DNA from: Conchocele bisecta
Lineage: Eukaryota > Mollusca > Bivalvia > Lucinida > Thyasiridae
Reading direction: 5' to 3'
Assembly: GCA_029237695.1 (NCBI GenBank)
Contig: CM055269.1
Coordinates: forward strand, 35,759,175-35,823,174
Length of the DNA: 64,000 bases
Below the pieces are notes generated by a model. The model had not been told where the DNA came from and made no database searches. It was given only the letters and a program-made list of their open reading frames with translations. Numbering within the stretch: the first letter of the stretch is position 1; the number at the start of each line of letters is the position of its first letter. Made by a program: the position numbers and the translations under genes. This document shows, piece after piece, positions 1 through 10,700 of this stretch.

Positions 1-121
1 ACAGCTCAGTCTCAGCCAATCAAGCTGCTTGATATCAGGTACAATATTAAAGTATTTTTAAATAAAAATTAATTCAAATTATGACAATATTAGCGCAGGT
101 GGTTGTGTAATAGGGGCCGAA

Positions 122-600
122 CTCTGAACGCGTCTCATTGTTGCCCCAGACAACAGCCAGGTACAACACTGTAGAGCTACAACGTCCTTACCTTAGTGTT
201 AACGCTAAGAACGTTCATCAACATTGCAAAGTATACTTTAGTAGCAAAGTATACTTTGAGGGAGAAATTTTCAATTTTATGATAAATTTATTAATTTTTA
301 TTATACTGAATTTATTACATTATCACAGCCAATTTGGCTGTGATAATGTAATAAATTCAGTATAATAATTCTGCATACTTTTAATCATGAAATATATGCA
401 TTTGTTAGTTCTCTATGAAATAATGCATTTCAGGAAAAATAAATGATTACTCCCTCAAAGTATACTTTGCTAGTAAAGTATACTTTGCAATGTTGATGAA
501 ATGGGCTACTGAACGCGTCCCATTGTTGCCCCAGACAACAGCCAGGTACAACACTGTAGAGCTACAACGTCATTACCTTAGTGTTAACGCCAAGAACGTT
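122..600. repeat. 90-bp direct duplication around a MITE
   Basis: 122-213 and 513-600 are nearly identical (gaacgcgtc.cattgttgcc and on, to aagaacgtt) and flank the family A MITE. Mirrored in the right arm. Confidence 0.8.
214..512. mobile_element. Palindromic MITE family A
   Basis: Near-palindrome of about 290 bp. The arms contain 'gcaaagtatacttt' and 'gagggag', and the centre is a perfect hairpin around tcacagccaatttggctgtga. Its outer ends in better copies are cagtagcc / ggctactg. The mirror copy is at about 12448-12742. Confidence 0.85.
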
Positions 601-1002
601 GGAAAAGTCGCGTGAATACTGGACGAAGGCCGGAAGGCCTCGTCCAGTATTCCCGCGACTGTTCCAAGTCTGTCTCTATGGAACGCCACACCTACATACA
701 CTCAAATAGTTAATGCTAGCTGTAAATAATTACAGCTAGCATTAAATATTTAGAGCTAGCTCCAAATCATTTGAAGAGCTCTCTAAATCATTTGGAGCTA
801 GCTCTAAATATTCAATGCTAGAGATAGCAATCATTATTTGAGTTTATGTAGATTTGGCGTTAAATCTATATAAATCAAATAATTAATGCTAGCTCTAAAT
901 AGTTATTGCTAGCTCTAATTATTCAGAGCTAGCAATCATTATTTGAGTTTATGTAGATTTGGCGTTCCATATGTATATACACGGCATATCTGCGCCTCGC
1001 AC

Positions 1003-1245
1003 CTCCATAGTCTACATGCCCATCCCCGTCCAGGTCTGCCTCCTTGACCATTTCGTCCACTTCTTCGTCGGAGAGTTTCTCGCCCAGGTTGGTCATGATG
1101 TGCCTCAGCTCGTCAATGGTCAGATAGCCCACCTTTTTCTTGTCGAACACCTTGAACGCCTCCCGGATCTGGTCCTCCGATCCCACGAACTGGAACTTCT
1201 TGGCCATCATCTCCAGGTACTCGTCCCACTCTATGACGCCGTTGC
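1003..1245 (-). CDS. EF-hand gene 1 inverted copy, exon 4
   Basis: This 243-nt exon carries the end of EF2, the degenerate EF3 and EF4. It mirrors 11706-11948, with acceptor gttaccag and donor gtgcga. Confidence 0.86.
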
Positions 1246-4200
1246 CTGGTAACACGAATTTCTGACGTTTGCGCACGTAAACAAACAACGAACAAAAATA
1301 TGAAAATTGACTCCGAAACATGGTTAGATAGTTTGGAAATGATGTAACTAAGAAAACAAGTTAGATTTTAAAAATTGGTCTGCAAATAAAAACAATTTAA
1401 AAACTATTTTTATTTTAGCCCCCATGTTAACTTCCCATAGGAACATCGTGTTTTCGCAATAAAATCAATATTTGATGGAATTTCATCTACTGTATTTTTT
1501 GGGGGAGGGTGACTTTTTTTGTTATTGATGAAAAACTATTTACATTTAAATATGTTTTAGATTTAATGTGTTAAATAGCCAAATGTTCGTCGGCAGAAAA
1601 AGTGGAACAGACAGTAGATCATTATCAGGCATCAAGAGTGTGCTATTTGATCAGGAGCTACGCCGGTCATAAGTCCCATAAGCCCATTTTCTCCTGCCTC
1701 AGCCACATATACACTGACCGTCCTTGTCCACCTCGGCTACGATCTCGGCGAGTTGCGCGTCAGTTTTCGGCTCGCCGAGTGACTTCATGACGATTCCCAG
1801 CTCCTTGGTGGAGATCGTGCCGTCGCCGTCCTTGTCGAACAGGGTGAACGCTTCCTGGAACTCTGTAATATGCCAGGGATAGGCGATATGTCACATAGTA
1901 GGGTTCCTGGAACTTTGTATAGAAGGATTATGGGACTTTGCAACACAGTCAGGTATAGGCGGATGTGATATAGAAGGATTATGGAACTTTTCAACACGTC
2001 AGGTATAGGCGGGATGTGATATAGAAGGGTTATGGAACTTTGCAACACGTCAGTATAGGCGGGATGTCACATAGAAGGATTATGGAACTTTGGCAACACG
2101 TCAGGTAAAGGCGGGATGTCATATAGAAGGATAGACTGCAACACGTCAGGTAAAGGCGGGATGTCACATAGAAGATTATGGAACTTTGCAACACTCAGGT
2201 ATAGGCGGGATGTCAACATAGAAGGATTATGGAACTCTGCAACACTCAGGTATAGGCGGATCACATAGAGGGATTATGGAACTGCAACACGTCATGATAG
2301 AAGGGATGTCACATAAGGATGTGGATCTGCAACACGTCAGGTATAGGCGGGATGTCACATAGAGATTAGAACACTGCATCACGCACTATAGCGGGATGTC
2401 ACATAGAAGATTATAGCATCTGCATCACTCAGGTATAGGCGGGATGTCACATAGAAGGATTATGGAACTCTGAATCACGTCAGGTATAGGCGGGATGTGA
2501 TATAGAAGGATTATGGAACTTTGCAACACGTCAGGTATAGGCGGGATGTCACATAGAAGGATTATGGAACTTTGCAACACGTCAGGTAAAGGCGGGATGT
2601 GATATAGAAGGATTATGGAACTTTGCAACACGTCAGGTATAGGCGGGATGTCACATAGAAGGATTATGGAACTTTGCAACACGTCAGGTAAAGGCGGGAT
2701 GTCATATAGAAGGATTATGGAACTCTGCAACACGTCAGGTATAGGCGGGATGTCACATAAAAGGATTATGGAACTTTGCAACACGTCAGGTATAGGCGGG
2801 ATGTCACATAGAAGGATTGTGGATCTCTGCAACACGTCAGGTATAGGCGGGATGTCACAGAGAAGGATTGTGGATCTCTGCAACACGTCGGGTATAGGCG
2901 GGATGTCACATAGAAGGATTATGGAACTCTGCAAACACGTCAGGTATAGGCGGGATGTCACATAGAAGGATTATGGAACACGTCAGGTATAGGCGGGATG
3001 TCATATAGAAGGATTATGGAACTTTGCAACACGTCAGGTATAGGCGGGATGTCACATAGAAGGATTATGGAACTTTGCAACACGTCAGGTATAGGCGGGA
3101 TGTCATATAGAAGGATTATGGAACTTTGCAACACGTCAGGTATAGGCGGGATGTCACATAGAAGGATTATGGAACTTTGCAACACGTCAGGTATAGGCGG
3201 GATGTCACATAGAAGGATTATAGAACTGTGCAACACGTCAGGTATAGGCGGGATGTCACATAGAAGGATTAGGAACTTTGCAACACGTCAGGTATAGGCG
3301 GGATGTCACATAGAAGGATTATGGAACTTTGCAACACGTCAGGTATAGGCGGGATGTCACATAGAAGGATTATGGAACTGTGCAACACGTCAGGTATAGG
3401 CGGGATGTCACATAGAAGGATTATGGAACTTTGCAACACGTCAGGTATAGGCGGGATGTCACATAGAAGGATTATGGAACTTTGCAACACGTCAGGTATA
3501 GGCGGGATGTCATATAGAAGGATTATGGAACTTTGCAACACGTCAGGTATAGGCGGGATGTCACATAGAAGGATTATGGAACTTTGCAACACGTCAGGTA
3601 TAGGCGGGATGTCACATAGAAGGATTATGGAACTGTGCAACACGTCAGGTATAGGCGGGATGTCACATAGAAGGATTATGGAACTTTGCAACACGTCAGG
3701 TATAGGCGGGATGTCACATAGAAGGATTATAGAACTCTGCATCACGTCAGGTATAGGCGGGATGTCACATAGAAGGATTGTGGAAGGTATTTTTATCTAG
3801 TATTATTCTCACGTTTGTTTATCGTCATGTGGGACCGTGCACCGCCAATCGTAGTTTGTACGTTTATGATCATACTGTTTAACCACATGTGGAACAACTT
3901 GGACCTAGGACCCAGCATTAAATGGCCCATTTGATATATTTACCCCACCCACTTCCGTTAGGAGGGGAGACGGGTTTTCGAATGGGTAATCTAATGGGCG
4001 TTCCACCTGTGGCACCTGTTCTAATATGTATCCAACAGAGATCAAAGTAGCATTGATGTCTAGCCCAACCACCACGCACTCACGCGAGTAGCACCGTACC
4101 TGCTATTTGCTCGGGGGTAAGTTTCTCCACCTGAAACATAGAAAGGATGCATAATAGGTATATAGAATCAAAAGACAAAGTCCATAGATCCATCGTTTTA

Positions 4201-7078
4201 TAATTATAATAATAATACTAGAAAAAGTCGATGGCGCGCCATCGCAATATACCCACTTTCCCCAAATGCTAAGTCCGAAAGGGGGAAGTAATCCATGATG
4301 GAGGGTTGGATAAAAAATCCGAATTCACTTTGCGCATGTGCACATGATAACGAAGCTACATAGCAAATATGAGGCGCGTAGGTATGAAGGTGAACAAGTT
4401 TTTCGAGTTACAAGGAAAAAATGGGAAATTCTGAGTCGGAAAGGGGGAGGTAATCGATGATGGAGGGTCGGATCAAAAATGGGAATTCACTTTGCGCATC
4501 TGCACATAACGAAGGTACATACTAAATATCAGGCGCATAGGTATGAAGGTGAAAAAGTTTTTCGAGTTACAAGGAAAAAATGGGTAAATTCTGAGTCGAA
4601 AGGGGGAGATAATCCATGATGGAGGGTCGGATGAAAAATCCGAATTCCACTTTGCGCATCTGCACATGATAACGAAGCTACATAGCAAATATAAAAGAGG
4701 CGCGTAGGTATGAAGGTGAAAAAGTTTTATTTTTTCGAGTTACAAGGAAAAAATGGGAAATTCTGAGTCCGAAAGGGGGAGATAATCCATGATGGAGGGT
4801 CGGATGAAAAATCCGAATTCACTTTGCGCATCTGCACATGATAACGAAGCTACATAGCAAATATGAGGCGGCGTAGGTATGAAGGTGAAAACGTTTTTCG
4901 AGTTACAAGGAAAAAATGGGAAATTCTGAGTCCGAAAGGGGGAGATAATCCATGATGGAGGGTCGGATGAAAAATCCGAATTCACTTTGCGCATCTGCAC
5001 ATGATAACGAAGCTACATAGCAAATATGAGTGGCGCGTAGGTATAAAGGTGAAAAAGTTTTTCGAGTTACAAGGAAAAAATGGGAAATTCTGAGTCCGAT
5101 AAAGGGGGAGATAATCCATGATGGAGGGTCGGATCAAAAATCCGAATTCACTTTGCGCATCTGCACATGATAACGAAGCTACATAGCAAATATGAGGCGC
5201 GTAGGTATGAAGGTGAAAAAGTTTTTCGAGTTACGAGGAAAAAATGGGAAATTCTGAGTCCGAAAGGGGGAGATAATCCATGATGGAGGGTCGGATCAAA
5301 AATCCAAATTCACTTCGCGCATCTGCACATGATAACGAAGCTACATAGCAAATATGAGGCGCGTAGGTATGAAGGTGAAAAAGTTTTTCGAGTTACAAGG
5401 AAAAAATGGGAAATTCTGAGTCCGAAAGGGGGAGATAATCCATGATGGAGGGTCGGATCAAAAATCCGAATTCACTTTGCGCATCTGCACATGATACGAA
5501 GCTACATACCAAATATCAGGCGCGTAGGTATGAAGGTGAAAAAGTTTTTCGAGTACGAGGAAAAATGGGAAATTCTGAGTCCGAAAGGGGGAGATAATCC
5601 ATGATGGAGGGTCGGATCAAAAATCCAAATTCACTTTGCGCATCTGCACATGATAACGAAGCTACATACCAAATATCAGGCGCGTAGGTATGAAGGTGAA
5701 AAAGTTTTTCGAGTTACAAGAAACGTGACGGACGTACGGACGGACGTACGGACGTACGGACGGACGGACACCCGTGACGAAAACAATATACCCGTTTTTT
5801 TTATTACAAAAAAAGGGTATAATAATAAAAATAAAAAAAAAAATAAAATAATAAATATGATGATAATTGTAAAAAAAGAGTAGCCGAACAATGCCAATTA
5901 AAACATACATAACAAAATACACACTTCTATACACGTATTGCATGAATGGACTTTCGCACTGTAATAACACAGTATATTAAAAGTCATAGTACACCATGTA
6001 CATGTAATGCACATGATTTGAGACCTCTACAGGAAACACGATAGGTTATAAATACATCTTCAATGTAGGGCGTTGAGCTAATCTAATAAATAAAGTCTAA
6101 CATTTATGTTGATTTAATGTGATGTTTATTAAAGCTACATGCCCACTCAGTATAAACACAATGTTCTGTATAGGAATTAAATGAGTGTATAATTGTGTCG
6201 CTATTCCACCAGTTCTAAAACTTACGAGTGCCCGCTTTACAGATATAATCAGTTAGTAATATTTATTTTACTGATAGTAACGCGAGGTGGTATCGGGTTA
6301 TTTTAATATGCAAATAAGGCATGGTATTTTTTTTATTATTTATACTAATTCGATGCTAATATTAATGCTTCGTCTATCAAAATGATATGTTCAACAGATT
6401 ATAAAGTATGATCATTGCACATTAAACAAAATAATACAGATAGTGAATAGTAATGCCCATTAACATTTTAAGGAAACACGGTTATCGCCCCTGATAACAT
6501 TTGCGTCTGATATAAAATGAATAATAGTGTCAATCAATACGTGGGGTAATGGTGAATGAATGCTTAGTTTGCCATACAATGTCTCAGATGATGTCGCTGA
6601 TATAAAGAACATGTTGTGCCTACTTAGTGGACATGCACCTTTAAACTCGTTGACTGATTTCATAAGAAACGAGGCAGATAGCCTCGTTTCTTATGAAATC
6701 AGTAAACTCGTCTAATAAATACCATATTTTATCAGGTAACCTGCCGTGCATTGACCGAATACGTACCGACTGATAACATATTATGGAATCAGGCATACTA
6801 ACATCCAGGTGACAATGAAGTGTAAACAGACGTTCCATTGGTCGGATAACTTCACGTGCAGGCTCGGAAACGGTAGGAATTCCTCGTCAAACTTCGTATT
6901 CCTACGCGTTTCCTACCTTTGCCTGATAAACTTGATATCAAAAGACACCTGCCCGTCTTTATGAAGCATCACTCCTGTGAGATCCTCTATATAACACCGG
7001 GTACATACGAACCTCCGGTGATGTAACTGTAACCTTCAGTGGCGGCGTCTTCTCAACTTTCGGCGGTTTCTTGGACAT
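1003..7078 (-). CDS. Calmodulin-like EF-hand gene 1, inverted second copy (3' end off window)
   Basis: This mirror copy of the 7700-17760 gene is transcribed leftward. Its exons are 7013-7078, 4100-4130, 1719-1862 and 1003-1245, with the same splice sites, phases and encoded residues. The terminal EFTKMLATK exon would lie about 4.8 kb beyond the left edge. Relative to the right copy, intron 1 carries an extra 1.6-kb tandem-repeat element (about 4217-5824) and the intron-2 minisatellite is about 220 bp longer. Exons show no frameshift. It may be a real paralogue in a palindrome or simply the other allele misplaced in the assembly. Confidence 0.75.
1719..1862 (-). CDS. EF-hand gene 1 inverted copy, exon 3
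   Basis: This 144-nt exon carries EF1 ([12 protein letters not shown]) and the first half of EF2. It mirrors 11085-11228 without frame damage. Confidence 0.85.
1866..3796. repeat. 51-bp minisatellite, left copy
   Basis: About 37-38 units of 51 bp (core tcaggtataggcgggatgtc, then acatagaaggattatggaac). It lies in intron 2 of the inverted EF-hand gene copy. The segment about 2040-2460 has many indels while 2460-3780 is highly regular. Because 51 is a multiple of three, both strands stay open for long stretches; these are not genes. Confidence 0.96.
4100..4130 (-). CDS. EF-hand gene 1 inverted copy, exon 2
   Basis: This 31-nt exon encodes [10 protein letters not shown] with phase-0 entry and phase-1 exit (gtacgg donor). 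It matches 9040-9070. Confidence 0.82.
4217..5824. mobile_element. Tandem-repeat element inserted in left arm only (~162-bp units)
   Basis: About nine units of near 162 bp (landmark gatggagggtcggat at 4955, 5121, 5283, 5445, 5604), followed by a (GGAC/GTAC)n tract at 5727-5770 and a terminal stretch with tatacccg and gggtataata. The right arm lacks it and reads straight through AT-rich sequence near 8950. The architecture resembles mollusc elements that carry internal tandem arrays and a short microsatellite. Confidence 0.8.
6128..6647. mobile_element. Palindromic MITE family C (left arm)
   Basis: About 500 bp with TIR-like ends ttaaag.tacatgcccactc and gtggacatgcacctttaa. Inner segments include 'ctgatataaaatg' and 'aaggaaacacggtta'. 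The mirror copy is at about 8134-8660. Confidence 0.85.
7013..7078 (-). CDS. EF-hand gene 1 inverted copy, exon 1 (putative)
   Basis: ATG is at 7078 reading down. The content ([15 protein letters not shown]...) and the weak donor are the same as at 7700-7765. It starts 59 bp from gap 1. Confidence 0.48.
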
Positions 7079-7137
7079 CGTTAAAAGCACTGTAGATGCT
7101 TGATAGCATATATTTTATATCCATAAAATCTATCAAC

Positions 7138-7637
7138 NNNNNNNNNNNNNNNNNNNNNNNNNNNNNNNNNNNNNNNNNNNNNNNNNNNNNNNNNNNNNNN
7201 NNNNNNNNNNNNNNNNNNNNNNNNNNNNNNNNNNNNNNNNNNNNNNNNNNNNNNNNNNNNNNNNNNNNNNNNNNNNNNNNNNNNNNNNNNNNNNNNNNNN
7301 NNNNNNNNNNNNNNNNNNNNNNNNNNNNNNNNNNNNNNNNNNNNNNNNNNNNNNNNNNNNNNNNNNNNNNNNNNNNNNNNNNNNNNNNNNNNNNNNNNNN
7401 NNNNNNNNNNNNNNNNNNNNNNNNNNNNNNNNNNNNNNNNNNNNNNNNNNNNNNNNNNNNNNNNNNNNNNNNNNNNNNNNNNNNNNNNNNNNNNNNNNNN
7501 NNNNNNNNNNNNNNNNNNNNNNNNNNNNNNNNNNNNNNNNNNNNNNNNNNNNNNNNNNNNNNNNNNNNNNNNNNNNNNNNNNNNNNNNNNNNNNNNNNNN
7601 NNNNNNNNNNNNNNNNNNNNNNNNNNNNNNNNNNNNN
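7138..7637. other. Assembly gap 1 (500 N)
   Basis: Exactly 500 N at the centre of the inverted duplication. The flanks are themselves inverted copies (ctatcaac / gttgatag), so the duplication reaches the gap edges. A round number suggests a placeholder length. Confidence 0.98.
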
Positions 7638-7699
7638 GTTGATAGATTTTATGGATATAAAATATACTAATGCTATAAGCATCTACAGTGCTTTTAACG

Positions 7700-7765
7700 A
7701 TGTCCAAGAAACCGCCGAAAGTTGAGAAGACGCCGCCACTGAAGGTTACAGTTACATCACCGGAG
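7700..7765 (+). CDS. EF-hand gene 1 exon 1 (start exon, putative)
   Basis: ATG at 7700 opens [15 protein letters not shown] and then VTVTSPE. The next exon needs a phase-0 donor. Choices are after GAG at 7765 (gttcgt) or after AAG at 7744 (gttaca), and both are weak donors. The stretch is unchanged in the inverted copy. It lies 62 bp from gap 1. Calmodulin has only Met here, so this would be an N-terminal extension of 14-21 residues. Confidence 0.5.
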
Positions 7766-10700
7766 GTTCGTATGTACCCGGTGTTATATAGAGGATCTCA
7801 CAGGAGTGATGCTTCATAAAGACGGGCAGGTGTCTTTTGATATCAAGTTTATCAGGCAAAGGTAGGAAACGCGTAGGAATACGAAGTTTGACGAGGAATT
7901 CCTACCGTTTCCGAGCCTGCACGTGAAGTTATCCGACCAATGGAACGTCTGTTTACACTTCATTGTCACCTGGATGTTAGTATGCCTGATTCCATAATAT
8001 GTTATCAGTCGGTACGTATTCGGTCAATGCACGGCAGGTTACCTGATAAAATATGGTATTTATTAGACGAGTTTACTGATTTCATAAGAAACGAGGCTAT
8101 CTGCCTCGTTTTCTTATGAAATCAGTCAACGGAGTTTAAAGGTGCATTGTCCACTAAAGTAGGCACTAACTATGTTCTTTAAAATTCAGCGACATCATCT
8201 GAGACATTGTATGGCAAACTAAGCATTCATTCACCATTACCCCACGTATTGACTGACACTATTATTCATTTTTATATCAGACGCAAATGTTATCAGGGGC
8301 GATAACCGTGTTTCCTTAAAATGTTAATGGGCATTACTATTCACTATCTGTATTATTTTGTTTAATGTGCAATGATCATACATTATAATCTGTTGAACAT
8401 ATCATTTTGATAGACGAAGCATTAATATTAGCATCGAATTAGTATAATAATAAAAAAAATACCATGCCTTATTTGCATATTAAAATAACCCGATACCACC
8501 TCGCGTTACTATCAGTAAAATAAATATTACTAACTGATTATATCTGTAAAGCGGGCACTCGTAAGTTTTAGAACTGGTGGAATAGCGACACAATTATACA
8601 CTCATTTAATTCCTATACAGAACATTGTGTTTATACTGAGTGGGCATGTAGCTTTAATAAACATCACATTAAATCAACATAAATGTTAGACTTTATTTAT
8701 TAGATTAGCTCAACGCCCTACATTGAAGATGTATTTATAACCTATCGTGTTTCCTGTAGAGGTCTCAAATCATGTGCATTACATGTACATGGTGTACTAT
8801 GACTTTTAATATACTGTGTTATTACAGTGCGAAAGTCCATTCATGCAATACGTGTATAGAAGTGTGTATTTTGTTATGTATGTTTTAATTGGCATTGTTC
8901 GGCTACTCTTTTTTTACAATTATCATCATATTATTATTTTATTTTATTTTTATATTATTATTATAATTATAAAACGATGGATCTATGGACTTTGTCTTTT
9001 GATTCTATATACCTATTATGCATCCTTTCTATGTTTCAGGTGGAGAAACTTACCCCCGAGCAAATAGCAGGTACGGTGCTACTCACGTGAGTGCGTGGTG
9101 GTTGGGCTAGACATCAATGCTACTTTGATCTCTGTTGGATACATATTAGAACAGGTGCCACAGGTGGAACGCCCATTAGATTACCCATTCGAAAACCCGT
9201 CTCCCCTCCTAACGGAAGTGGGTGGGGTAAATATATCAAATGGGCCATTTACTGCTGGGTCCTAGGTCCAAGTTGTTCCACATGTGGTTAAACAGTATGA
9301 TCATAAACGTACAAACTACGATTGGCGGTGCACGGTCCCACATGACGATAAACAAACGTGAGAATAATACTAGATAAAAATACCTTCCACAATCCTTCTA
9401 TGTGACATCCCGCCTATACCTGACGTGATGCAGAGTTCTATAATCCTTCTATGTGACATCCCGCCTATACCTGACGTGTTGCAAAGTTCCATAATCCTTC
9501 TATGTGACATCCCGCCTATACCTGACGTGTTGCAAAGTTCCATAATCCTTCTATGTGACATCCCGCCTATACCTGACGTGTTTGCAAAGTTCCATAATCC
9601 TTCTATATGACATCCCGCCTATACCTGACGTGTTGCAAAGTTCCATAATCCTTCTATGTGACATCCCGCCTATACCTGACGTGTTGCACAGTTCCATAAT
9701 CCTTCTATGTGACATCCCGCCTATACCTGACGTGTTGCAAAGTTCCATAATCCTTCTATGTGACATCCCGCCTATCCCTGACGTGTTGCAAAGTTCCATA
9801 ATCCTTCTATGTGACATCCCGCCTATACCTGACGTGTTGCAAAGTTCCATAATCCTTCTATGTGACATCCCGCCTATACCTGACGTGTTGCAAAGTTCCA
9901 TAATCCTTCTATATGACATCCCGCCTATACCTGACGTGTTGCAAAGTTCCATAATCCTTCTATGTGACATCCCGCCTATACCTGACGTGTTGCAAAGTTC
10001 CATAATCCTTCTATATGACATCCCGCCTATACCTGACGTGTTCCATAATCCTTCTATGTGACATCCCGCCTATACCTGACGTGTTTGCAGAGTTCCATAA
10101 TCCTTCTATGTGACATCCCGCCTATACCCGACGTGTTGCAGAGTATCCACAATCCTTCTCTGTGACATCCCGCCTATACCTGACGTGTTGCAGAGATCCA
10201 CAATCCTTCTATGTGACATCCCGCCTATACCTGACGTGTTGCAAAGTTCCATAATCCTTTTATGTGACATCCCGCCTATACCTGACGTGTTGCAGAGTTC
10301 CATAATCCTTCTATATGACATCCCGCCTTTACCTGACGTGTTGCAAAGTTCCATAATCCTTCTATGTGACATCCCGCCTATACCTGACGTGTTGCAAAGT
10401 TCCATAATCCTTCTATATCACATCCCGCCTTTACCTGACGTGTTGCGAAGTTCCATAATCCTTCTATGTGACATCCCGCCTATACCTGACGTGTTGCAAA
10501 GTTCCATAATCCTTCTATATCACATCCCGCCTATACCTGACGTGATTCAGAGTTCCATAATCCTTCTATGTGACATCCCGCCTATACCTGACGTGATGCA
10601 GAGTTCTATAATCCTTCTATGTGACATCCCGCCTATACCTGACGTGATGCAGAGTTCTATAATCCTTCTATGTGACATCCCGCCTATACCTGACGTGTTG

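Larger units (their letters stand above)
1..7137. repeat. Left arm of large inverted duplication
   Basis: Reads as the reverse complement of 7638-12957 from its first base to the gap. Matching pairs include 1/12957, 1245/11706, 1862/11085, 4130/9040 and 7078/7700. Differences are small substitutions and indels, a longer minisatellite and a 1.6-kb insertion. The arm is cut by the window edge, so its true length is unknown. Confidence 0.93.

Noticed and set aside
929..1321. EF-hand ORF read through to 1321 and 929 as one exon
   Set aside because: The coding part matching the EF-hand family is bounded by consensus splice sites at 1245 and 1003; the ends are intronic.
1866..3796. CRISPR-like array
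   Set aside because: The units are contiguous 51-bp tandem repeats with no unique spacers, in a eukaryotic intron.
2425..3800. Long open frames on both strands with a 17-residue period ([17 protein letters not shown] and its antisense)
   Set aside because: They are a by-product of the 51-bp minisatellite, whose period is a multiple of three. There is no start context, splice support or non-repeat domain.
5676..5970. Frames rich in V-R-P-S-Y across the GGAC tract
   Set aside because: Translation of the (GGAC/GTAC)n microsatellite and adjoining AT-rich sequence.
7053..7725. Open frames of about 209 codons across gap 1, and similar ones across gaps 2 and 3
   Set aside because: They consist almost entirely of N; no sequence supports them.
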